Shown here: piece by piece, positions 18,791-26,161 of the stretch | How positions within the stretch are numbered: the first letter of the stretch is position 1 | How the letters are laid out: the number at the start of each line of letters is the position of its first letter | Origin: an uncultured Collinsella sp. | Lineage (GTDB): Bacteria; Actinomycetota; Coriobacteriia; Coriobacteriales; Coriobacteriaceae | Direction: 5' to 3' | NCBI GenBank assembly: GCA_905204635.1 | Contig: CAJLAN010000001.1 | Span: 1-29,741, forward strand | Length of the DNA stretch: 29,741 nt | Translations under genes and position numbers: made by a program | Notes under the pieces: model-generated | The model's input: the letters and a program-made list of their open reading frames with translations, nothing else | What the model was told of the DNA's origin: nothing | Database searches by the model: none

Positions 18791-19807
18791 ATGACCCAAC
18801 CAGCACGCACCGCACCCACGCTTGCCGAGGTTGCTGAAGCTGCCGGTGTTTCGCGCTCCACGGCATCGCGCGCCCTCAACGACTCCCCCCGCATTAGCGA
18901 GGAAACTAAAAAGCGTGTCCGCGCAGCGGCGAAAAAGGTTAACTTCGTTCCCAACGCACGCGGCCGGGCGCTCGCCGTCGGACGCACGGAAATTATCGCC
19001 GTGCTGGTTACCGAGCCTTTGAGCGAGCTGTTTAGCGATCCCACCTACAGTGAGTTTTTAAGCGGCATTACCGAGGAACTTTCGGAGTCGTCTTACTTGC
19101 CCGTGATCTTGCAGGCATCTTCCTCGCATGAGCGCAACCGCGCACGCGAGCATTTTGAGCGCCGCTCGTTTGACGCCGTCATCGACGTCTCGCCCTACAA
19201 GGGCAGTGAGCTGCTCGAGGTGCTGCGCGAGCTGGGCGTACCCACTGTGTTATGCGGCCAGCTCGAGGGCCATCCCTATCGCGACGTGTTCTCGACGGTC
19301 TACTCCGACGACGAAGAGGGCGGACGCTTTGCGGCTCTCGCTATGAAAGATCGCGGACGCAAGGACATCGTTGCCGTGCTGGGGCCGCAGGATAACCCCG
19401 CCGTCATCGACCGCCTTCGCGGCTACCGTGCAATTTTGGGCGAAAGCCTTCCGGATGAAAATGTCATCTATACCGGATGGAGCAGCGGAGACGGCTACCA
19501 AGCCACGCGGCGGTTGCTCGCGCGCGAAATACGTGCCGACGGCGTGCTATGCGGATCGGACCGTATCGCAACCGGCGTTATCGCCGCATTCAACGAAGCA
19601 GGAATTAGCGTACCCAAAGACGTTTCGGTCGTGGGCTTCGATGACCACGAGGTCGCAGCTCGCAGCGTCCCCGCGTTGACGACCATTCGTCAGCCGCTTC
19701 GCGAGGAAGGCCGCATGGCCGCAGGCATTGCGCTCGATATGATCAATGGCGCCGTGCCCACCACCACCGTCATGCACATGCAGCTCGTTCAGAGAGACTC
19801 ACTGTAG
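18791..19807 (+). CDS. LacI-family transcriptional regulator, probable ebg repressor
   Basis: A 338-residue LacI/GalR-type regulator. The helix-turn-helix spans about residues 10-30 (TLAEVAEAAGVSRSTASRAL), followed by the hinge with PNARGRALA and a sugar-sensor domain closing with the family motif SVVGFDDHEVA. The ATG has AGGAG 6 nt upstream. It is divergent from ebgA with a 376-bp shared gap containing three identical CAACCGGTTG palindromes near ebgA and none near its own -10. It therefore most likely represses ebgA-ebgC and responds to a galactoside-derived effector; this is inferred from position and site number. A long hairpin follows its stop. Confidence 0.9.
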   Translation: MTQPARTAPTLAEVAEAAGVSRSTASRALNDSPRISEETKKRVRAAAKKVNFVPNARGRALAVGRTEIIAVLVTEPLSELFSDPTYSEFLSGITEELSESSYLPVILQASSSHERNRAREHFERRSFDAVIDVSPYKGSELLEVLRELGVPTVLCGQLEGHPYRDVFSTVYSDDEEGGRFAALAMKDRGRKDIVAVLGPQDNPAVIDRLRGYRAILGESLPDENVIYTGWSSGDGYQATRRLLAREIRADGVLCGSDRIATGVIAAFNEAGISVPKDVSVVGFDDHEVAARSVPALTTIRQPLREEGRMAAGIALDMINGAVPTTTVMHMQLVQRDSL

Positions 19808-19811
19808 GAAA

Positions 19812-19944
19812 CTGGGCCGGGCTTTCCGCTAGGCTGCTTTAGCGGAAAGCCCGGCCCATTCCGAACGCCGATTCTGGGATGTACTTTCCGCCAGAAGCTC
19901 AACCGGAAAGTGCGACCCGTTATTTGGCTGGATTCTGGGTCGCA
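19812..19944. repeat. Cluster of dyads with about 61-bp period
   Basis: CTGGG begins at 19812, 19874 and 19935, steps of 62 and 61 bp, each followed by a TTTCCG-containing stretch. The first unit folds as an 18-bp hairpin. The second has ACTTTCCG (19883-19890) pairing with CGGAAAGT (19904-19911). TGCGACCC (19911-19918) pairs with GGGTCGCA (19937-19944). This suggests degenerate palindromic repeats placed between two convergent genes. Confidence 0.45.
19814..19857 (+). terminator. Long hairpin after the ebg-side lacI
   Basis: A perfect 18-bp stem (19814-19831 with 19840-19857, beginning GGGCCGGGCTTTCC) with an 8-nt loop lies 6 nt after the stop codon. It lacks a U-tract, so termination may be inefficient or rho-assisted. 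It is also the first unit of the dyad cluster. Confidence 0.55.
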
Positions 19945-19991
19945 GTTTCCGCGACGTCCGGTCACCCTATGTCCTCGCAACGCCCGCGCAT

Positions 19992-20025
19992 AAAAAACGA
20001 GGGAAGGCACACGTCCTTCCCTCGT
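19992..20025 (-). terminator. Intrinsic terminator of aspS
   Basis: A perfect 11-bp stem (19997-20007 ACGAGGGAAGG with 20015-20025) with a 7-nt loop is followed on the minus strand by TTTTTTA. It begins 25 nt after the aspS stop. Confidence 0.92.
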
Positions 20026-20049
20026 TGCAGGCAATATGTAGTCGCTCGC

Positions 20050-21837
20050 CTACATCAGGCGCAGGCTGACGTCCTTGAGCTGGGCGCCACTAACGGCACT
20101 CGGGGCGCCCGACATAAGGTCGGAGCCGCTAGCCGTCTTGGGGAACGCCATGACGTCGCGGATGGAGTCGGAACCGGTAAGCAGCATGCACACGCGGTCC
20201 AGGCCCAGAGCGAAACCGCCCATCGGGGGCGCACCAAACTTGAGGGCCTCCATGAGGAAGCCAAACTGAGACTCGGCGCGCTCCTCGGTAAAGCCCAGGA
20301 GCTTGAGCATGGACATCTGCATCTCGGCGTTGTGGATACGCATACCGCCGCCGCCGGCCTCAAAGCCGTCCATGACAAAGTCGTAGGTGCAAGAACCGGC
20401 TGCCAACGGGTCGGCCTCGATCTTGGCGATGTCGGTCTCGGTCGGCAGGGTGAAGGGCTGGTGCTCGGCGGCATAGGCCTTGCGGTCCTCATCCCAGTGG
20501 AACAGCGGGAAGTTGACGACCCACAGGAAGTCATGGCCCTCGCGCTTGATCTCGAGCGCATTGGCCATGTGGGAACGCATGCCGCCCAGGATCTCGTCGG
20601 AGAGCAAGCGCGGGCCGGCGGCGAACATCACAAGGTCGCCGGGCTCGACGTCCATACGCTCGCGCAGGGCAGTCATTTCCTCGTCCGAGAAGAACTTGAC
20701 GATGGGACTGTTGATGGAGCCATCCTCGCGGAAGGCGATCCAGGCCAGACCCTTGGCGCCAAACGTGGAGGCCACGCCGGCAAGCTTATCGATCTTGGCA
20801 CGTGCCCAGGCACCGGCGCCCTTGGCGTTGATGGCCTTGACGACAGAGCCCTCCTCGTTTGCGGCAGTCGCAAAGACCTTGAACTTGGAGTTGGCGAAGA
20901 TGTCGGTCAGGTCGACCAGGTGCATGCCGTAGCGGGTATCGGGCTTGTCGGAGCCATAGGTGTCCATGGCCTCCCAGTAGTCCATGCGACGCAGCGGCGT
21001 GGGCATCTCGACACCCATGCGGCCGAAGGCATCGGCCAGGACCTCTTCGAGCGCGCTCATGACATCGTTCTGGTCCACGAAGGACATCTCGATATCGACC
21101 TGGGTGAACTCGGGCTGACGGTCGGCACGCAGGTCCTCGTCGCGGAAGCACTTGGCAACCTGGTAGTAGCGCTCGACGCCACCGACCATGAGCAGCTGCT
21201 TCAGGAGCTGCGGGGACTGCGGCAGGGCGTAGAAGTTGCCCGGCTGGATGCGGCTGGGAACGATGAAGTCGCGGGCGCCCTCGGGCGTGGACTTAAACAG
21301 GGAGGGCGTCTCGACCTCCATGAACTCACGGTTGTGCAGCGCCTCGCGAATGGCAAAGGTGAAGTCGGAGCGCAGCTTGAGGTTGGCCATCATCTCGGGA
21401 CGGCGGAGGTCCAGATAGCGATAGCGCAGGCGGGTGTCCTCGCTGGTCTCGATGCCGTCCTCGATCTGGAACGGCGGGGTGACGGACGTGTTGAGCACCT
21501 CGGCGTGGTCGGTCAGGACCTCGATCTCGCCGGTCGCGAGCTTGGTGTTGGTGGTCTCCTCGCCACGGGCGCGCACGACGCCGTGGATCTTGATGGGCCA
21601 CTCGGGACGCATGGTCTCGGCGATCTTAAAGGCATCGCCGTCGGAGTGCTCGGGGTCGAAGGTGAGCTGCGTGATGCCCTCGCGGTCGCGAAGGTCGCAG
21701 AAGATAAGGCCGCCGTGGTCGCGGCGACGGCTCACCCAACCGGTGAGGGTGACCTCTTCGCCCACGTTCTCGAAGCGAAGCTCGCCGCAGGTACGGGTGT
21801 GCATGGAATGCTCGTCAATGGGACGGGTCTGGCTCAT
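20050..21837 (-). CDS. aspS: Aspartyl-tRNA synthetase
   Basis: A 595-residue class II synthetase that charges tRNA-Asp. Domain order: N-terminal OB-fold anticodon-binding domain (LTGWVSRRRDHGGLIFCDLRD, residues 31-51), catalytic motif 1 region (FMEVETPSLFKSTPEGARDF, 172-191), motif 2 (FRDEDLRADRQPEFTQVDIE, 231-250), a bacterial GAD insertion (about 300-420), and motif 3 near the C-terminus (ALGLDRVCMLL). Length is typical for bacterial-type AspRS. The ATG at 21837 has AAAGGAGG 9 nt upstream; an internal ATG 11 codons later has no such site. Whether it also charges tRNA-Asn cannot be settled from what I can see. It is monocistronic and divergent from serB. Confidence 0.96.
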   Translation of the reverse strand: MSQTRPIDEHSMHTRTCGELRFENVGEEVTLTGWVSRRRDHGGLIFCDLRDREGITQLTFDPEHSDGDAFKIAETMRPEWPIKIHGVVRARGEETTNTKLATGEIEVLTDHAEVLNTSVTPPFQIEDGIETSEDTRLRYRYLDLRRPEMMANLKLRSDFTFAIREALHNREFMEVETPSLFKSTPEGARDFIVPSRIQPGNFYALPQSPQLLKQLLMVGGVERYYQVAKCFRDEDLRADRQPEFTQVDIEMSFVDQNDVMSALEEVLADAFGRMGVEMPTPLRRMDYWEAMDTYGSDKPDTRYGMHLVDLTDIFANSKFKVFATAANEEGSVVKAINAKGAGAWARAKIDKLAGVASTFGAKGLAWIAFREDGSINSPIVKFFSDEEMTALRERMDVEPGDLVMFAAGPRLLSDEILGGMRSHMANALEIKREGHDFLWVVNFPLFHWDEDRKAYAAEHQPFTLPTETDIAKIEADPLAAGSCTYDFVMDGFEAGGGGMRIHNAEMQMSMLKLLGFTEERAESQFGFLMEALKFGAPPMGGFALGLDRVCMLLTGSDSIRDVMAFPKTASGSDLMSGAPSAVSGAQLKDVSLRLM

Positions 21838-21858
21838 ACCAGTGATCCTCCTTTATGG

Positions 21859-21900
21859 ATCTGTGCCGCCCCGTGTCGTTCCGGGCGGCGTCGTACAGAT
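21859..21900 (-). promoter_or_regulatory. Hairpin in the aspS leader
   Basis: ATCTGT (21859-21864) pairs with ACAGAT (21895-21900), and inside it GCCGCCC (21865-21871) pairs with GGGCGGC (21883-21889). It lies directly 5' of the aspS ribosome site. I see no T-box hallmark sequence, so it is only a structured leader of unknown role. Confidence 0.4.
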
Positions 21901-21942
21901 TTGCCCAGCCTGCGTAAACCGCGCAGCCGGACATGGCGTTCT

Positions 21943-21948
21943 ATCTTA
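21943..21948 (-). promoter_or_regulatory. Candidate -10 box of aspS
   Basis: TAAGAT on the minus strand, the same hexamer predicted as the -10 at uxaC and ebgA, lies about 105 nt upstream of aspS. No good -35 accompanies it. Confidence 0.35.
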
Positions 21949-22093
21949 TCGCACCTGTGTCGATGTGCCGCGAAAAAGTAACTCTTGCCCAAAGACTTGA
22001 CGGAGACGAAACAATTGACGCACCGTGGCCGTCGCCGACGCGCGCCACGTGCGACAATGTGCCCCAATACAACTGCACTCGGAAAGGCCCGCC

Positions 22094-22729
22094 ATGACTG
22101 CACGCCTCATCGTTATGGATATCGACTCCACGCTCATCAACCAGGAGGTCATCGACCTGTTGGGCGAGGAAGCCGGCGTGGGCGAGCAGGTGGCGCAGAT
22201 CACCGAGCGCGCTATGCGCGGCGAGCTGGACTTTAAGCAGGCACTTGAAGAGCGCGTGGGGTTGCTTGCCGGCTTGGACGAGAGTGTGTTCGAGCGCACC
22301 TTTGAGCGCGTGACGTTTACCCCCGGCGCGTTGGAGCTTGTGCGCTCGGCACACAGCAAGGGCTGGAAGGTCGGCGTGGTGAGCGGCGGCTTCCACGAGG
22401 TCGCCGACAAGATCGTGGCCGCCGCGGGCATCGACTTCTGCCTGGCTAACCGCCTGGAGGTCGTGGACGGCAAGCTCACCGGTAAGTTGGCGGCAGACAT
22501 TGTGACCAAGGAGTCCAAGCTCATCCAGCTGCTGGATTGGGCAGTCGAGTGCGGTGTCGATATGGCCCATACCGTCGCGATCGGTGACGGCGCCAACGAC
22601 ATCCCCATGATTCAGGCCGCAGGCACGGGCATCGCATTTTGCGCCAAGCCCAAGACGCGCGAGGCCGCCCCATTTGCCATCGACGAGCGCAACCTGATGC
22701 TCGCCATGGACATCATCCTGCGCGACTAG
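22094..22729 (+). CDS. serB: Phosphoserine phosphatase (SerB, HAD family)
   Basis: A 211-residue HAD-superfamily phosphatase expected to release serine from phosphoserine in the last step of serine synthesis. Motif I is MDIDSTLIN (D9 nucleophile, D11), motif II VVSGGFHEVADK, and motif IV GDGANDIPMI with its metal-binding Asp residues. The cap domain is short, as in the minimal SerB form; the N-terminal ACT domains of longer SerB proteins are absent. The ATG at 22094 has GGAAAGG 7 nt upstream, whereas the upstream in-frame ATG at 22025 would add a non-homologous leader. It is divergent from aspS and ends 114 nt before larB. Another small HAD phosphatase role is possible, but the motifs fit SerB well. 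Confidence 0.87.
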   Translation: MTARLIVMDIDSTLINQEVIDLLGEEAGVGEQVAQITERAMRGELDFKQALEERVGLLAGLDESVFERTFERVTFTPGALELVRSAHSKGWKVGVVSGGFHEVADKIVAAAGIDFCLANRLEVVDGKLTGKLAADIVTKESKLIQLLDWAVECGVDMAHTVAIGDGANDIPMIQAAGTGIAFCAKPKTREAAPFAIDERNLMLAMDIILRD

Positions 22730-22761
22730 TCGATCAGTCTAACAATTGAATCAGTCTGTCC

Positions 22762-22798
22762 TATAGTTTCCGAACAATTTTGTCTTAGTGTTCGGAAA
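22762..22798 (+). promoter_or_regulatory. Inverted repeat and -10 candidate upstream of larB
   Basis: TTTCCGAACA (22767-22776) and TGTTCGGAAA (22789-22798) form a perfect 10-bp inverted repeat with a 12-bp spacer. Its left arm shares its first base with TATAGT (22762-22767), a plausible -10. No U-tract follows, so an operator over the transcription start is more likely than a serB terminator. The downstream TetR protein is one candidate ligand. Confidence 0.5.
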
Positions 22799-22843
22799 CA
22801 TACCCTTTGAGTGCTAGACTTTGCGCCGTCGAAGGGAACATAT

Positions 22844-23626
<783 letters not shown>

Positions 23627-23636
23627 GGAGCATTCC

Positions 23637-24554
23637 ATGTCCAATCATCAGCACACGCTTATCATCGACGGCACCTCGGGTATCAGCGGCGATATGACCG
23701 TCGCGGCCCTGCTCGACCTGGGCGCCAGCGAGGAGCACCTGCGCGAACAGCTCGCCACGCTGCCGGTCGACGGCTTTACGATCGCCGTCACGCGTGCAAA
23801 CAAGCATGGCATCGACGCCTGTGATTTTGACGTCCAGCTTGCAGAGGAGCTCGAGAACCACGATCACGACATGGCCTGGCTCTACGGCAACGAAGCAGCT
23901 GTCGAGCATATGCACGAGCACGAGCACCACCATCATGGCCATGGCGAGCACGAACACGAGCACTGCCACGAGCATGACCATGAGGGCCACGCCCATGAGC
24001 ACGAGGATCATCACCACACCCACCACCATCATCACCGCTCGCTAGCCGACGTCACGGAAATTATCGAGAATTCGCAGATGAGTGATGGCGCCAAGCGTCG
24101 CGCGCTCGCTATCTTTACCGCGCTCGCCGCCGCCGAGGCCAAGGCCCACGGCAAAACGCCCGAGACCGTCATGTTCCACGAAGTAGGCGCCATCGATTCC
24201 ATCGTTGACATCTGCTCTGTCGCCATCTGCCTCGATGACCTGGGCATCGAGGACATCGTGGTCGAGTCGCTCTCCGAGGGTCACGGCACCATCCACTGTG
24301 CCCACGGCCTTATGCCCATCCCGGTGCCCGCCGTCGTCAACCTATGCCAAGCAGGCAATATCGCCCTCACGCCCGCATCGGTCGCCGGCGAGCTCGTGAC
24401 GCCCACGGGTGCCGCCATCGTCGCCGCACTGCGCACGTCCGAGCACCTGCCGGCCCGCTACCGCATCGAAGCCGTCGGCTACGGCGCCGGTAAGCGCCCC
24501 TACGAGGGCTGCTCCGGCACGCTCCGTTGCCTGCTTGTTCACGTGGATGCATAG
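23637..24554 (+). CDS. larC: LarC, first domain only (LarC1-like), His-rich
   Basis: A 305-residue protein of the nickel-pincer cofactor nickel insertase family. It starts with the family motif IIDGTSGISGDMTVAALLDLG (from residue 9). A His-rich loop with 25 His in residues 91-133 follows, then FHEVGAIDSIVDI (180-192), EGHGTIHCAHGLMPIPVPAV (214-233) and ELVTPTGAAI (252-261). It ends soon after GYGAGKRPYEGCSG (281-294). Full LarC proteins continue with a LarC2 domain that contributes the CTP-dependent nickel insertion chemistry. That domain is absent, and the next frame is a TetR gene starting 2 nt later. The ATG has AAGGAG upstream. Either LarC2 is encoded elsewhere or this protein serves a nickel storage/delivery role. 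Confidence 0.92.
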   Translation: MSNHQHTLIIDGTSGISGDMTVAALLDLGASEEHLREQLATLPVDGFTIAVTRANKHGIDACDFDVQLAEELENHDHDMAWLYGNEAAVEHMHEHEHHHHGHGEHEHEHCHEHDHEGHAHEHEDHHHTHHHHHRSLADVTEIIENSQMSDGAKRRALAIFTALAAAEAKAHGKTPETVMFHEVGAIDSIVDICSVAICLDDLGIEDIVVESLSEGHGTIHCAHGLMPIPVPAVVNLCQAGNIALTPASVAGELVTPTGAAIVAALRTSEHLPARYRIEAVGYGAGKRPYEGCSGTLRCLLVHVDA

Positions 24555-24556
24555 CC

Positions 24557-25096
24557 ATGGATGCCCGCAAAACCAAAAGCCGCGCCGCCATCGTCGCAGC
24601 ATTTTCCGAGCTCCTTCGCGAGGAGGACTACGGCAAGATCACCGTCGGCGACATCATCGCGCGCGCTCACGTAGGCCGCGCGACATTCTACGGCCTCTTT
24701 AAGGGCAAAGACGACCTATTGTCCGAGCTCGTGAACGACATCTGCACCCACGCCCTCGACGACGATGGTACGCCGCTCGACGATCCGCTCGTACAAGTCG
24801 AGCATATCCTCAACAACCTCTGGGAACGCCGTCAGGGCGTTCGAGCCCTCGTAGCCGGCGCCGGCTCACGCGTCTTCGCCGACTGCCTCCGCAAGACCAT
24901 CATGTCGCGCGCAGCCGAAACCGTCCCCAACGACCCAAACGGCCCCGCCGCCACCATGGACCGCAGCTTCTTACTACACCACATAGCCTCAAGCTTCGTA
25001 GGAATGGTCCAATGGTGGGCCTGGCACAACTTCCAAGCAGACAAAGCCGACGTAGCCAAAGACTACCTATCAGCCATAAAGCCTCTCTTCAGATAG
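24557..25096 (+). CDS. TetR-family transcriptional regulator
   Basis: A 179-residue TetR/AcrR-type regulator. The N-terminal helix-turn-helix covers roughly residues 8-52 and reads KITVGDIIARAHVGRATFY then GLFKGKDDLLSELV. The C-terminal ligand domain is not recognisable to a specific ligand class, though its last helices include SFVGMVQWWAWHNF, common in TetR proteins of the TetR_C_7/33 type. The ATG begins 2 nt after the larC stop with no clear ribosome site of its own, so translation is probably coupled to larC. This placement suggests it regulates the lar genes, perhaps at the inverted repeat upstream of larB; that is inference. Confidence 0.87.
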   Translation: MDARKTKSRAAIVAAFSELLREEDYGKITVGDIIARAHVGRATFYGLFKGKDDLLSELVNDICTHALDDDGTPLDDPLVQVEHILNNLWERRQGVRALVAGAGSRVFADCLRKTIMSRAAETVPNDPNGPAATMDRSFLLHHIASSFVGMVQWWAWHNFQADKADVAKDYLSAIKPLFR

Positions 25097-25231
25097 ACGC
25101 CTCCTCCCAAGGCGTCGTCCCTTCCCAAAGTACCACCCTCATCTCAAAGCACTCAACAGCCAAGCGCCCACCACATCCATATTCAGATATATATGTTGGG
25201 TTGCTTGCTCGAGCGCAGCAAAGACCCCGCA

Positions 25232-25359
25232 GCCGTCCGCATGGGGTAACTTCCCAGCGCATTCCGCAGGACGCAAAAAGGCTCGCCGCACGAAGTGCGC
25301 AGCGAGCCTTTTTGCATGTCCGAGGACGCGCTGGGAAGAATTTTCCCCATGCGGACGGC
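25232..25359. repeat. Structured covarying repeat element, copy 1
   Basis: A 128-bp near-complete hairpin between convergent tetR and glpF. From the outside: a 15-bp outer helix (25232-25246 with 25345-25359), an internal loop, a 10-bp helix (25251-25260 with 25328-25337), TCC:GGA, internal loop GCA/GA, GGAC:GTCC, a 2-nt AT bulge on the right, a 14-bp helix (25273-25286 with 25302-25315), a CA bulge, then CGCAC-GAA-GTGCG at the tip. A5/T5 tracts in the 14-bp helix would allow it to work as a bidirectional intrinsic terminator for glpF and tetR. Copy 2 at 28044-28170 has the same core, bulges and tip but different helix sequences. Confidence 0.75.
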
Positions 25360-25380
25360 GGACAACTATGTAGCCTCAGA

Positions 25381-26112
25381 CTAGAACATGCCCAAGAAAC
25401 CATGCACAAACAGCGCAGCCAGAGCGGCACCGACAAACGGCGCGATGCCAGGAACAAGCAGGCCGTACTTCCAGTTGTTGTCAGCCTTGTTCTTGATCGG
25501 CAGCACCTGATAGGCCATGCGAGGACCAAGGTCACGAGCCTGGTTCATGGCGAAGCCGGTGATGCCGCCCATGCCCATGCCAACAGCCCAAACGATCAGA
25601 CCGACGCAGATAGCGAGCATCAAAACGTTCTCGCCGGCGCGGCTAGCGGCAGCAAGGATGGCGCTGATGAACACAAAGGTGCAGATAGCCTCGCAGAAGA
25701 AGTTGCGAGCATAGTTCGTGCCCTCGGTGGTGGGGTTGGTCGAGAAGATGTTGCGCTGGGCAATGGGGTCGACGACGCCCTCGGACGCCTTGAACTCATC
25801 GGCATACATAAGCCAAGCGATTACGGCACCCGCAAAGCCGCCGAGCATATCGGCAATCATGAAGGGAATGCAGCTGCTCCACGGCACCAAGCCTACGATG
25901 CACTGGGCAAGCACCATGGCGGGGTTCATGCACACGGCGCCGCCAAAGATAAACAGAGCAACCGAGATGCCAAAAGACCAGGTGGTGATGGCAAACATGT
26001 GGCCGGAGCCCTGATACTTGGTGCCCTTAAGCACGGTATCGCAGTGCACGCCCACGCCAAAGATGATCATGAGGGCCGTTGCGCCGAATTCGCAGAGGAG
26101 TTTGGTAAGCAT
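25381..26112 (-). CDS. Aquaglyceroporin, GlpF/LarD-like lactate channel
   Basis: A 243-residue, six-helix MIP-family channel. The first half-helix motif is NPA (63-65), within CMNPAMVLAQ. The second reads NQA at 190-192 instead of NPA, followed by R193 of the selectivity filter in NQARDLGPR, the GlpF-type context. It lies 49 nt downstream of larA on the same strand. In Lactobacillus plantarum the lar operon contains LarD, a GlpF paralogue that passes lactic acid, so lactate is the likely solute here. Glycerol remains possible. The ATG has AAGG 4-5 nt upstream. It is followed after about 20 nt by the structured repeat. Confidence 0.88.
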   Translation of the reverse strand: MLTKLLCEFGATALMIIFGVGVHCDTVLKGTKYQGSGHMFAITTWSFGISVALFIFGGAVCMNPAMVLAQCIVGLVPWSSCIPFMIADMLGGFAGAVIAWLMYADEFKASEGVVDPIAQRNIFSTNPTTEGTNYARNFFCEAICTFVFISAILAAASRAGENVLMLAICVGLIVWAVGMGMGGITGFAMNQARDLGPRMAYQVLPIKNKADNNWKYGLLVPGIAPFVGAALAALFVHGFLGMF

Positions 26113-26161
26113 AAAACCTTATCTTTCTTGTCGGTTATAAACGATTCGTTTAGGCCGCGTA

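Noticed and set aside
19879..21981. A 700-codon open frame opposite aspS
   Set aside because: It is antisense to a certain aspartyl-tRNA synthetase and shows no family features.
21838..22000. A T-box riboswitch in the aspS leader
   Set aside because: A hairpin is present, but I find no T-box consensus sequence and no antiterminator/terminator pair before aspS.
23900..24040. The CAC/CAT-rich stretch as a DNA-level tandem repeat
   Set aside because: The repetitiveness follows from the His-rich coding of the LarC loop and has no regular nucleotide period.
24500..24700. A programmed frameshift joining larC to a larC2 frame, as in L. plantarum
   Set aside because: The downstream sequence encodes a TetR helix-turn-helix protein; no frame there shows LarC2 features.
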